In this document: in pieces, positions 28,770 to 36,929 of the stretch
Layout: every line of letters starts with the position of its first letter
Position numbering within the stretch: the stretch's first letter is position 1
Notes under the pieces: generated by a model
The model's database searches: none
What the model was told of the DNA's origin: nothing
What the model saw: the letters and a program-made list of their open reading frames with translations, nothing else
Source: CAZKWG01 sp964615375
GTDB taxonomy: Bacteria > Myxococcota_A > UBA796 > CAZKWG01
Reading direction: 5' to 3'
Length of the DNA: 64,000 nucleotides
Assembly (NCBI GenBank): GCA_964615375.1
Contig: CAZTOW010000018.1
Location: 62,001-126,000 of the forward strand
Position numbers and translations under genes: made by a program

Positions 28770-29479
28770 TCGATCTCCGGGTCGCGCGCCCCGGGCTGGG
28801 AGGCGAAGCGGTAGCCCACGCCGCGCACGGTCTCCACGTAGTCCTCCACCGCGCCCAGCTTTTGACGCAGGCGTTTGACATGGGTGTCAACGGTCCGCGT
28901 GGTGATGGAGGCCTGCATGCCCCAGACGTCCTCCAGGAGGCGCTCACGCGACTGCACGCGCCCGCGGCGCTCCCAGAGCGTCGCCAGCAGGCGGAACTCC
29001 AGCGCGGTGAGCACGATCTCGGCGTCGTCCACCCACACGCGGTGCGCGGCCGGATCGAAGCGCAGGCGACCGAAGCGCACCATCTCGTCGGGCTCCGCCC
29101 CGGGGGCGTTGCGGCGCAGCACGGCCCGCACCCGCAGGACGAGCTCGCGGGTGCTGAAGGGCTTGACCACATAGTCGTCGGCCCCGACCTCGAAGCCCAC
29201 CACCCGGTCGATCTCCTCGCCCTTGGCGGTGAGCATGACGACGGGGACGCGGGCGGTCTCCGGCGCGCTCTTGAGGCGGCGGCAGACCTCCGTGCCGGAG
29301 ATGTCGGGCAGCATGAGGTCCAGGAGGATGAGATCCGGGACGGGGCTGACGTGCGCGGCGGCGAGGGCCTCGCGGCCGTCACGGGCGGCGCGGACCTGGA
29401 AGCCCTCCCGCTTGAAGCTGAACTCCAGGGCCTTCAGGAGATCGGCCTCGTCATCGACGATGAGGATGGTGGTGTTCAA
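28766..29479 (-). CDS. phoB: Phosphate response regulator PhoB
   Basis: A 237-residue OmpR-family regulator: phospho-acceptor Asp54, Thr84 and Lys106 in the receiver, and a winged helix with TVDTHVKRLRQKL and VGYRF. The start is TTG 29479, in a TTGA overlap with the stop of the upstream hydrolase gene; no better start is seen. A TTG start coupled to termination of the hydrolase may keep PhoB translation low. It is the likely binder of the PHO-boxes at 27319 and 16305. Confidence 0.93.
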   Translation of the reverse strand: MNTTILIVDDEADLLKALEFSFKREGFQVRAARDGREALAAAHVSPVPDLILLDLMLPDISGTEVCRRLKSAPETARVPVVMLTAKGEEIDRVVGFEVGADDYVVKPFSTRELVLRVRAVLRRNAPGAEPDEMVRFGRLRFDPAAHRVWVDDAEIVLTALEFRLLATLWERRGRVQSRERLLEDVWGMQASITTRTVDTHVKRLRQKLGAVEDYVETVRGVGYRFASQPGARDPEIE

Positions 29480-30516
29480 GGGTCCCCTCGGGAGGCGGCC
29501 TCGACCGCCCCGAAGAAGTGGGCGAAGGTCTGGACCAGATCGATCGCGTCGCGCACCGCGTGGAGCCCGGGATCCGTGTCCCCGTGGGTCAGCAGCGTGG
29601 TGATGACGAGGCGGCTGGGGACGCCGCGCTCGCGCAGGAGGCGGTGCAGCTCGCGAGACTCCTGAGGAGGGACTACCCTGTCCGTGGCGCCGTGCACGAG
29701 CGCGACCGGCATGGACAGGCGCGGCGCGGCCACCGCGGGGCTGAGCACGCGGAAGATGTCGCAGGCGCCGGCCTCGATGATCGCGCGGCCCAGGCTGCGC
29801 TGGTAGGCGGCGTCGTCGCGGAGGCGCTCAGTGAGCGCGCGATCCTCGGCCCCGAGGGCGGCGAGCGCGTCCGGGAAGCGGAGCGCCTCGTCCCGGACGT
29901 TCAGGTCGGAGATGCAGGCGTCCAGCGCCGCCTCCACCGCCGGGCGCGGGCCCAGCACGGCCCCCATGAAGTTCCGCAGGAAGATGAGGCGGGCGTAGTT
30001 GTCGCTCTCGTCGTCCTCCACGATCCAGCGCACCCATTCGAGCCCGTGGGCGAAGGTGCCCAGCGCGCAGAGCCCGGAGACCCGGCCCTCCAGCCGAGGC
30101 GTGGCCGCGGCGATGAGGCAGAGGGCGGCCGAGTAGGAGACGCTGAACACGCCCACCCGACCCTCTGGCGAGAGCGCCGGATCCTCCGCCACCGCGGCGA
30201 TGGCCCCCGCCACCTGCTCCATGCCCTCGGCCGAGACCCGCACGCTGGCCAGGTCCGGGATCAGCGGCGCGACCACCCGGAAGCCCGCCCCCGCCAGCAC
30301 GCGGCAGGCGCGCATCTGGCGCTGGTCGCGGTGGGCGCGGAAGGTCATCCCGTGGACGAAGACGAGGGTCCCCCGCGGGCGCCCGGGGGGCTCGTACACG
30401 TCCGCGGGCGGCGATCCAGGCGCGCCCTCCAGCGTGATCTCCCGCTGCGGCGCCTCCCAGACCGGCCCGATGGTGCTGCCCTTGATGAAGCGCAGGGCCG
30501 TGATTCCGCCGGCCAT
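29476..30516 (-). CDS. Alpha/beta hydrolase co-expressed with phoBR
   Basis: A 346-residue cytoplasmic protein from ATG 30516 (GGGAGG just upstream). The alpha/beta-hydrolase fold is indicated by the oxyanion strand LVFVHGMTF, the nucleophile elbow with Ser127 (FSVSYS, where the usual flanking glycines are serines), Asp near 279 in VHGATDRVVPP and His near 311 in LTHGDTD. The triad is complete. The substrate is unknown. It heads the operon hydrolase-phoB-phoR, with a 4-base overlap to phoB, so it should respond to the same promoter. A role in lipid or phosphoester metabolism during phosphate stress would fit but is inference. Confidence 0.8.
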   Translation of the reverse strand: MAGGITALRFIKGSTIGPVWEAPQREITLEGAPGSPPADVYEPPGRPRGTLVFVHGMTFRAHRDQRQMRACRVLAGAGFRVVAPLIPDLASVRVSAEGMEQVAGAIAAVAEDPALSPEGRVGVFSVSYSAALCLIAAATPRLEGRVSGLCALGTFAHGLEWVRWIVEDDESDNYARLIFLRNFMGAVLGPRPAVEAALDACISDLNVRDEALRFPDALAALGAEDRALTERLRDDAAYQRSLGRAIIEAGACDIFRVLSPAVAAPRLSMPVALVHGATDRVVPPQESRELHRLLRERGVPSRLVITTLLTHGDTDPGLHAVRDAIDLVQTFAHFFGAVEAASRGDP

Positions 30517-30563
30517 CCTCCCTCCCGCGCCCCCCTTAATCGGCGCCACGCTCCGCGCGAGGC

Positions 30564-30581
30564 GTGACGCCAGAACGTCAC
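30564..30581. promoter_or_regulatory. Inverted repeat in the hydrolase/acyltransferase divergent promoter
   Basis: GTGACG (30564-30569) and CGTCAC (30576-30581) form a perfect 6-base inverted repeat with a 6-base spacer in the 138-base gap between divergent genes. The cores resemble single PHO-box units in opposite orientation but lack the direct 11-base repeat, so it is listed as an unassigned operator candidate. Confidence 0.35.
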
Positions 30582-30654
30582 CGGGCCGCCATGGGACGCG
30601 CGTCGAGAAACCGGCTATGCGGGCTGCGCATACCCCCCTGCCCGGAGCCCTCCC

Positions 30655-31683
30655 ATGGACCTCCGCCCGCCGGCGCAGCCTCCCGCCTCGCCGCCCCCCG
30701 CCTCGCCCACGCCTCCGCCTGCCGCCTCCCCCGCCGAGATCGCCGCGCCGTTGCCCGTGGAGCTGCGCGCCGCCGAGCTCGCCGCGCTCCGTCCCGAGCA
30801 GGTCCTCGTCGAGAACGGCCCCTACGCCATCCTGCGCCTTCGCGGCGCGGAGTGCCCGAGCCTGCTGCACGAGGTCGGGCGCCAGCGCGAGCAGACCTTC
30901 CGGGCCGCGGGCGAGGGCACGGGCAAGGCCCTGGACCTGGACGAGTTCGACGACTGGTACGACCACCTCGTCGCGGTGAACCGCGAGACCAGCGCCGTGC
31001 TGGGGGCCTATCGCGTGGGACGCTCCGACGAGATCCTGGAGGCCCGCGGGCCCGCCGGGCTCTACACCAGCACCCTGTTCCGCTACTCCGACGAGATCCT
31101 CACCGAGATGAGCCCCTTCCTGGAGCTCGGCCGCTCCTTCGTCTGCCAGGACCAGCAGCGGGTGGGCTACGTCCTGATGCTGCTGTGGAAGGGCATCGGC
31201 CAGTACGTGCTGCGCGAGCCCCGCTACCGCCGGCTGGTGGGGCCGGTCAGCATCGACCGCAAGTACAAGCCCGCCTCGCTCCAGCTCATGGTGGGCTACC
31301 TGAGCGCCCACTTCCTGCGCCGGGAGGCGGCGCATCACGTCGCCGCCCGCGTGCCCTACGACCCCCAGGACGCCGACGCCATCGCCCGGCTGGCGGAGGG
31401 CGCGGGCCTGCAGGACACCGACGCCCTGGCCCGCGTGGTGGACGACATCGAGGAGGGGCGCGGCATCCCCGTGCTGGTGCGGCAGTACCTGAAGCTCGGC
31501 TCGGAGGTGCTGGGCTTCAACGTGGACCCGGACTTCTCGGACGTGGTGGACGCGCTGATGCTCCTGGACCTCGACCGGGTGGACGACATGCGGCTCGCCT
31601 TCTTCATGGGCAAGGACGCGGCCCAGGATTTCCGGGCCAGCGGGCACCCGGCCCCGGCGGCGCGCGGCGACGCGATGGGATAG
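30655..31683 (+). CDS. OlsB-like GNAT N-acyltransferase
   Basis: A 342-residue protein. After a Pro-rich N-terminal 40 residues comes a hemolysin/OlsB-type acyltransferase domain (Acetyltransf_5): GAYRVGRSDEI, LYTSTLFRY, then ELGRSFV and the later YLKLGSEVLGFNVDPDF segment typical of this family. OlsB makes lyso-ornithine lipid from acyl-ACP and ornithine. It is longer than OlsB alone (about 250-270 residues) because of the N-terminal extension, and no OlsA partner is adjacent. Divergent from the hydrolase-phoBR operon. Ornithine lipids replace phospholipids in phosphate-starved bacteria, which fits the neighbourhood; acyl acceptor not proven. Confidence 0.75.
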   Translation: MDLRPPAQPPASPPPASPTPPPAASPAEIAAPLPVELRAAELAALRPEQVLVENGPYAILRLRGAECPSLLHEVGRQREQTFRAAGEGTGKALDLDEFDDWYDHLVAVNRETSAVLGAYRVGRSDEILEARGPAGLYTSTLFRYSDEILTEMSPFLELGRSFVCQDQQRVGYVLMLLWKGIGQYVLREPRYRRLVGPVSIDRKYKPASLQLMVGYLSAHFLRREAAHHVAARVPYDPQDADAIARLAEGAGLQDTDALARVVDDIEEGRGIPVLVRQYLKLGSEVLGFNVDPDFSDVVDALMLLDLDRVDDMRLAFFMGKDAAQDFRASGHPAPAARGDAMG

Positions 31684-31711
31684 GGGTCCAGGAATCGACT
31701 ACGGGGGTTTC

Positions 31712-32044
31712 ATGATCGACCAGAGCGCCCTCCGCGCCCAGCTTCAGCGCCGCCTCCTCGAGCTCGCCCGGCGACACGACCGGATCGAGGCCCACATCGT
31801 CCGCGACGAGGCGCTCCCCAGTGACTTCGACGAGCAGATGTCGGAGCACGAGATGGCCGAGGTGATCGACCGCCTCGACGAGAGCACGCGCGCCGAGATC
31901 GCGGCGGTGCGGCGCGCCATCGGGCGCATCGACGAGGGCAGCTTCGGCGTGTGCGACAGCTGCGGTGAGGCCATCGGCGACGGGCGCCTCAGCGTCCTGC
32001 CCACGGCGACCCGCTGCGTCGACTGCGCGGACCAGGGGCCCTGA
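31712..32044 (+). CDS. DksA/TraR-family zinc-finger protein
   Basis: A 110-residue protein with an N-terminal helical hairpin and a C-terminal four-Cys zinc finger (Cys81, Cys84, Cys102 and Cys105; CDSCGEAI ... RCVDC). This is the TraR/DksA architecture that binds the RNA polymerase secondary channel. The hairpin tip carries acidic residues, but I cannot map the DksA DxxDxA tip with confidence. It starts 28 bases after the acyltransferase gene and ends three bases before the HupE-like gene. Confidence 0.9.
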   Translation: MIDQSALRAQLQRRLLELARRHDRIEAHIVRDEALPSDFDEQMSEHEMAEVIDRLDESTRAEIAAVRRAIGRIDEGSFGVCDSCGEAIGDGRLSVLPTATRCVDCADQGP

Positions 32045-32047
32045 GCC

Positions 32048-33064
32048 GTGCTGCTCGGCCTGGGCTTGCTGCTGCCGGTCGCGCTGGCGCACCGCCCAGG
32101 CCTGTCCTACGGCGACCTCGAGCCTGACCGCGTCTCGCTGACCTTCTCCCGCGAGGAGCTCGCCGCGCGCTTCCCGGCCGACCGGGTGGAGGAGGCCCGG
32201 GATCTGCTGGCGGCGGCCACCCTCGACCAGCTGCGGATCAGCGTGGGCGGGCAGCCCTGCGTGGTCGGCGCGCCCGAGATCGCCCAGGTCAGCGGCGGGG
32301 AGACCGCCGCGGGGGCGGACCCGGCGGCCCTGGACGGGGTGCGGCTCAGCGCGCCGCTCTCCTGCCCGGGGAGCGGGGAGGGGAGCTATGAGGCCGGCTT
32401 CCTGAGCACCATGGAAGCCGGTCACCGCCACCTGCTGACCTTTCGGGGCGAGCCCGTGGCGGTGCTGGACCGGGACAACGCCTCGGCCAGCTTCCAGGGC
32501 CCCTCCCACCCGGGCGAGGTGGCGCTGCGCTTCCTCAAGCTCGGCGTGGAGCACATCCTCACCGGCTACGACCACCTCCTGTTCCTGCTCGGGCTGCTGC
32601 TGGTCGCCGATCGCCTGCGCGCCATGCTGCTGGTCGTGACCGGGTTCACGCTGGCCCACTCGATCACGCTCTCCGCCGCGGCGCTGGATCTGGTCACGCT
32701 CTCGCCCGCGCTGGTGGAGCCGGCCATCGCCGCCACCATCATCTTCGTGGGCGTGGAGAACCTGTGGCGCCCCTCGGCGCGGCGGCGGATGGCGCTGACC
32801 TTCGCCCTCGGCCTCATCCACGGCTTCGGCTTCGCCGGGCTGCTGCGCGAGATCGGGCTCCCGCACGACGCGCTGGTCACAGCGCTGCTGTGCTTCAACG
32901 GGGGCGTGGAGCTGGGGCAGGCGGCGATCGTGGCCCTGGCCCTGCCCCTGCTGCTCTGGCTGCGGCGATTCCCCGCCTGGGAGCGCCGCGGCGTGCCGGC
33001 GCTCTCCATCGGCGTGGCCCTGGCCGGGCTCTGGTGGCTGCTTCAGCGCACCGTCCTGGCCTGA
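32048..33064 (+). CDS. HupE/UreJ-family membrane protein
   Basis: A 338-residue protein from GTG 32048 with a signal-like start, a periplasmic domain of about 145 residues, then six or seven membrane segments. The HupE/UreJ_2 signatures are all visible: GVEHILTGYDHLLFLL, FTLAHSITL, GLIHGFGFA and FNGGVELGQ, with many conserved His that could bind metal. HupE proteins are linked to nickel or cobalt entry in hydrogenase and urease loci, but no such genes are here, so the substrate is unknown. It is convergent with the M16 gene, four bases apart. Confidence 0.88.
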   Translation: MLLGLGLLLPVALAHRPGLSYGDLEPDRVSLTFSREELAARFPADRVEEARDLLAAATLDQLRISVGGQPCVVGAPEIAQVSGGETAAGADPAALDGVRLSAPLSCPGSGEGSYEAGFLSTMEAGHRHLLTFRGEPVAVLDRDNASASFQGPSHPGEVALRFLKLGVEHILTGYDHLLFLLGLLLVADRLRAMLLVVTGFTLAHSITLSAAALDLVTLSPALVEPAIAATIIFVGVENLWRPSARRRMALTFALGLIHGFGFAGLLREIGLPHDALVTALLCFNGGVELGQAAIVALALPLLLWLRRFPAWERRGVPALSIGVALAGLWWLLQRTVLA

Positions 33065-33068
33065 TCGG

Positions 33069-34550
33069 TCAGGGCAGCTCGCCCGCCACCGCCTGCTGGG
33101 CGGTGTACCACTCGGCGGTCCAGCCCAGCGCCTCGAGCTCGGGCTGCAGGCGGCTGCGGTCGCCCACCAGCACCCACAGGCGCGGCCCGGCGGGGTCCAG
33201 GGAGGCGGCCGAGGCGCGCTTCGCGGTCTCGACGTCCAGGGCCTGGACGGCCTCCAGGCGGGCGCGCGAGCCCTCCACGCTGTCGCCCTGCTCCAGGAGC
33301 GCGTAGTACCAGCCCTTCGCCGAGTCGGAGGTGGCCAGGCGCTGGTTCCAGGTCTGGACCTGATCCGTGCCCGCCGCTGCCAGCTCGTCCGCGCTGAGCC
33401 CGCCCTCCTGCAGCTCCTTGAGCTCGGCCATGATCTCGCCCACGGCCTCCGCGGTGTTCTCCGCGGCCACGTCCACGCCGAAGTCCCAGATCCCGTAGGC
33501 CGGGGCGGGGAAGTAGCGGCCGTAGGCGCCGTAGGTCCAGCCCTTCTCCTCGCGCAGGTTCTCGTTCAGGCGGCTCATGAAGGTGCCGCCCAGCGCGAAG
33601 TGCGAGGCCTGGAAGCCGGGGCGATCGGCGCTGCTGGCCGCGGGGGCGGGCACGCGCAGGCGCACGGAGACCTGCACCTGGCCGGGGACGTCCACGGCCA
33701 CCACCCGGCCCTTCGCCGGAGGCGTGAAGGGGAGGGGAGCGGGCCGCTCGCCGGGCTTCCCCACGCCGGCGAGGGTCTGGCGCAGGCGACCCTCCAGCTC
33801 GGACCAGGGGGCGCCGCTCACGACCAGCACGGTGGCGGGGGCCTCGCCGAGGAGCTTCGCGTGGACCTCCTGGAGGTCGGCGGGGCTCAGCGCCTCCCAG
33901 CCCTCCAGGTCCGGGCGCCGCCCGTAGGCCACGTCCGCGGGGAACCAGGCGTAGTCCCGCGCCAGCCGCGCGATCATGCCCGGATCGGTGGGCCAGATGC
34001 TCCGGTAGTTCAGGAGCGTGTCCCGCTTGTGGAGCTTCAGCTCGTCCTTGGGGAAGGCCGGGGTCAGGAGCGCCTCGCGCAGCAGGGCGAGCCCCTCGTC
34101 CAGGCGCTCGGGCGGGACGGCCAGCGAGACCGTCGTGTCCCGCAGGCTCATCGACCCGTAGAGCTCGGCGTCCAGCAGCGTGAGCTTCTCCTCGAGCGCG
34201 CTGGGGTCCGTGCTCTCCGTGGCCACGCCGAGCAGGTCGGCCAGGGCGCCGCAGGCGGGGGCCGGGGCGCCGCACAGGGCCACGCTCCCGCGGTGGAGCA
34301 TGACGGCGACCTGCACCTTGCGCAGGCCCTCCACCTGGACGTGGGCCACGTTGAGGCCGTCCCAGAGGGCGTGCAGCTCGGGCGAGGGCAGGGGGAGCGG
34401 GGCGGCCGAACGCACCGCGGGGGGCGCGCTCCGATCGGGGCCGGCGGGCGCGGGGGGCGCCGCTGGAGAGGGGAGCGCCTGAGGCGGATCCTCCACCAGG
34501 GTCCGGGCCAGGGCGGGCTGCGAGAACACGGCGAGCAGGAGGGCGATCAT
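33069..34550 (-). CDS. M16 protease-like subunit, catalytically inactive
   Basis: A 493-residue secreted protein (signal peptide about 1-16, then a Pro/Ala-rich linker). It has the M16 fold but lacks HxxEH: the equivalent position reads LADLLGVATES. It keeps the Arg/Tyr pair region of M16 (LNENLREEKGWTYG), which completes the active site of the partner. This is the usual non-catalytic half of a two-gene M16B peptidase. ATG 34550 overlaps the stop of the catalytic partner (ATGA). Works in the periplasm or outside the cell. Confidence 0.92.
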   Translation of the reverse strand: MIALLLAVFSQPALARTLVEDPPQALPSPAAPPAPAGPDRSAPPAVRSAAPLPLPSPELHALWDGLNVAHVQVEGLRKVQVAVMLHRGSVALCGAPAPACGALADLLGVATESTDPSALEEKLTLLDAELYGSMSLRDTTVSLAVPPERLDEGLALLREALLTPAFPKDELKLHKRDTLLNYRSIWPTDPGMIARLARDYAWFPADVAYGRRPDLEGWEALSPADLQEVHAKLLGEAPATVLVVSGAPWSELEGRLRQTLAGVGKPGERPAPLPFTPPAKGRVVAVDVPGQVQVSVRLRVPAPAASSADRPGFQASHFALGGTFMSRLNENLREEKGWTYGAYGRYFPAPAYGIWDFGVDVAAENTAEAVGEIMAELKELQEGGLSADELAAAGTDQVQTWNQRLATSDSAKGWYYALLEQGDSVEGSRARLEAVQALDVETAKRASAASLDPAGPRLWVLVGDRSRLQPELEALGWTAEWYTAQQAVAGELP

Positions 34551-35893
34551 CTCAGCTCCACGAGGCTGGCGCCGGGGAGGGCGCCGCCCTGACCCTGCGG
34601 GACGACGGAGAGGCTGACGCGGCGGTCCGCGCTCAGCCAGCGCTCGGCGGCGGCCACGACGTCGGCGCTGGTGACGCTCTGCCAGCGCTCCCAGACCTCC
34701 ACCATGCAGCCGGGGCGACCGGTGTAGGCCTGGCAGTCGGCCAGCCAGGTGGCGCGGCCTTCGGGCTCCTCGAGCTGGTCCTGGAGCTGGCTCGCGCGGG
34801 CCACGCGGGCGCGGGCGAGCTCCTGCTCCGTGGGCGGGTGGGCGATGAGATCGGCGATCTCGGCTTCGATCTTCTTCGTCACCTTCTTGAGCTTGGACTT
34901 CGGGACCGTGGCCGAGACGATGATCGGGCCCCCGAGATCCCCCGAGTAGAAGCCCGCCCAGACCTCGGTGGCCAGCCCGGTGTCGTAGTAGAGCGCGTCG
35001 TCCAGGCGCGTGCCGCGTCCGCCGGAGAGCACCGCCGTCAGGATGTCGAGGGCCGCCTCATCCTTGGTGAAGCGCTGGGGCCCCGGCCAGGTGAGGTAGA
35101 TCGTCCAGTCCTCGACCGCGTCCTCCAGGTAGGTGTCCACGCGGCGCGGGGGGAGCTCGATCATGGGCGTGCGCTGCGAGGCCGCGCCCTTGTCGGGGAC
35201 GTCGGAGAACCAGCGCCCGGCGAGGGCCTGGGCGTCGGCCACGGCGAGGTTGCCCACCAGCGCCAGCACGCCGTTCCGCGTCCGGTAGTGGGACTCCCAG
35301 AAGGCGCGGGTGGAGTCCAGCGAGAAGGCCCGGATGTCGGCCTCCGTGCCGATGACCGGGCTGTGGTAGGGGTGCCCCTCCGGGTAGAGCACGGTCATCA
35401 GCGCGTCCCAGTCCCGCCCGTGCGGCTCGGCGTAGCCCTGGGCGCGCTCGCGCAGCACGACGTCCTGCTGGTTCTTCAGGTTCTCCGCCGTGAGCCCGCC
35501 GCCCAGGAAGCCCATCCGGTCGGACTCCAGGAAGAGCGCGAGCTCGGACGCCCCCGACGGGAAGGTCATGTGGTAGGCGGTCTCGTCATTGCTGGTCCAG
35601 GCGTTGTTGTCCCCGCCCGCGGCCGTCAGCCAGGTGTCGAAGGCGTTCTGCGGGACGTGCGCCGAGCCCTCGAACATCAGGTGCTCGAAGAGGTGGGCGC
35701 AGCCGCCCTGGCCCGGGCCCTCGTCGCGCGAGCCGACCCCATACTTCAGGTGAAGGGCGACGAGGTCCGTGCGCCGCTGCTCCTCGACGACCAGGGTGAG
35801 GCCGTTGGGCAGCGTGGTCACGACCGCGTCGGTCCGCAGGAGCGCGGGCGCCTGATCGGCGGCGAGCGCGGCGGCGGCGAGGAGAAGGAGCAC
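34547..35893 (-). CDS. M16 zinc protease, catalytic subunit
   Basis: A 448-residue secreted peptidase. GTG 35893 is chosen because GGAGG lies five bases before it; GTG 35899 would add two residues. The signal peptide is short and Leu/Ala-only. The zinc motif HLFEH is at 67-71 (His67, Glu70, His71), with the distal Glu expected near residue 147. This is the active M16B subunit that pairs with the inactive subunit encoded immediately downstream. Confidence 0.93.
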   Translation of the reverse strand: MLLLLAAAALAADQAPALLRTDAVVTTLPNGLTLVVEEQRRTDLVALHLKYGVGSRDEGPGQGGCAHLFEHLMFEGSAHVPQNAFDTWLTAAGGDNNAWTSNDETAYHMTFPSGASELALFLESDRMGFLGGGLTAENLKNQQDVVLRERAQGYAEPHGRDWDALMTVLYPEGHPYHSPVIGTEADIRAFSLDSTRAFWESHYRTRNGVLALVGNLAVADAQALAGRWFSDVPDKGAASQRTPMIELPPRRVDTYLEDAVEDWTIYLTWPGPQRFTKDEAALDILTAVLSGGRGTRLDDALYYDTGLATEVWAGFYSGDLGGPIIVSATVPKSKLKKVTKKIEAEIADLIAHPPTEQELARARVARASQLQDQLEEPEGRATWLADCQAYTGRPGCMVEVWERWQSVTSADVVAAAERWLSADRRVSLSVVPQGQGGALPGASLVELR

Positions 35894-35922
35894 AGTCACC
35901 TCCAGGATCCGGTCCCTGGCGT

Positions 35923-35934
35923 CTAACTGGTTAG
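35923..35934. promoter_or_regulatory. Short palindrome in the M16/E2-like divergent promoter
   Basis: CTAAC-TG-GTTAG is a 5-base inverted repeat in the 67-base gap between the divergent M16 and acyltransferase-like genes. It is AT-rich against its surroundings and could be an operator or core promoter element. Confidence 0.3.
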
Positions 35935-35960
35935 GCTCCCCCACGCGCGAAGGAGTCGGC

Positions 35961-36929
35961 ATGCAGGGCTGGCAGGTGGCGTTGATCGTGGCTCTCGGCC
36001 TGTGGGTGCTCGTGGAGAGCAAGACCAGCCGCCCGGACGGGCGTCTGCTGAAGACCCACCCGTTCCGAAGGCTCATGTTCTACATCATGCCCTCGCGGGC
36101 GGAGTCCATCGTCTTCATCGACGCGGACGTGCGCGCCGAGAAGCTCATGCAGTACCTGAAGGAGGTCCGGCCGCACCTCGAGGTCGACGTGAGCCACCTG
36201 GCCGTGGCCGCCGCCTCCATCGCCATCGCCGAGAACCCGCGCATGAACCGCTTCGTGTCAGGACGGCGTTTATACCAGCGCTTCTCGCGCACCATCACGT
36301 TCTCTGTGAAGCGCAAGAAGCTGGACCGCAAGGCCGCGCTGTCCATGATCAAGATGACCATGCCCGACGGGGAGAGCTTCCGGCAGTTCTGCGCGCGGGT
36401 GAACGAGCAGATCGGCGTGGAGCGCTCGGGCACGAAGACGGCGGCGGACAAGGAGTACGATCTCTTCAACCTGCTGCCGCGCCCGGTGCTGCTGGCGGCG
36501 GTGCCCGTGCTGAAGCTCATGGACTACTGGAACCTCCTGCCCGCCTTCTTCATCCAGGGGGACGGGCTGTACACGGGCATGTTCATCGCCAACCTGGGCA
36601 GCATCTCCATGCCCGCGGGCTACCACCACCTCTACGAGTGGGGGAACTGCCCCTTCTTCCTGATGGTGGGCCGGGTCGAGGATCGCGTGGTGGTGGAGGA
36701 CGGGGCGCCGGTGGTGCGCCGGATCCTGCCGGTGCGCATCACCTTCGACGAGCGCATCGACGACGGGCTGGCGGGCTCGCACGGCATCGCCGCCTTCAAG
36801 CGCGTGCTGGAGGACCCGGCCCGCTACCTGGGCTGCACCGCCGCCGACGGCAGCGACGACCGCCCCATGTGGCCGCGCCCGGGGGTGGAGCGCGAGGGGG
36901 TGGAGGTCGAGGCGGAGGACGTGGTCTAA
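35961..36929 (+). CDS. E2-like acyltransferase (2-oxoacid dehydrogenase catalytic-domain family)
   Basis: A 322-residue protein with a hydrophobic N-terminal segment (about 5-20) and a chloramphenicol-acetyltransferase-like catalytic domain as in E2 subunits. Matching features are FIANLGSISMP, the FFLMVGRVEDR strand and a DERIDDG motif near 262-268, where E2 enzymes have DHRxxDG. The catalytic His is replaced by Glu while the Asp is kept. There is no lipoyl or E3-binding domain, and no E1 or E3 gene nearby. It is therefore a stand-alone relative of unknown acyl substrate. Its 3' end overlaps that of trmK by four bases (convergent). Confidence 0.75.
   Translation: MQGWQVALIVALGLWVLVESKTSRPDGRLLKTHPFRRLMFYIMPSRAESIVFIDADVRAEKLMQYLKEVRPHLEVDVSHLAVAAASIAIAENPRMNRFVSGRRLYQRFSRTITFSVKRKKLDRKAALSMIKMTMPDGESFRQFCARVNEQIGVERSGTKTAADKEYDLFNLLPRPVLLAAVPVLKLMDYWNLLPAFFIQGDGLYTGMFIANLGSISMPAGYHHLYEWGNCPFFLMVGRVEDRVVVEDGAPVVRRILPVRITFDERIDDGLAGSHGIAAFKRVLEDPARYLGCTAADGSDDRPMWPRPGVEREGVEVEAEDVV

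Noticed and set aside
30564..30581. PHO-box before the OlsB-like gene
   Set aside because: The two cores are inverted, not direct, and the 11-base spacing of PhoB sites is missing, so it was kept only as an unassigned inverted repeat.
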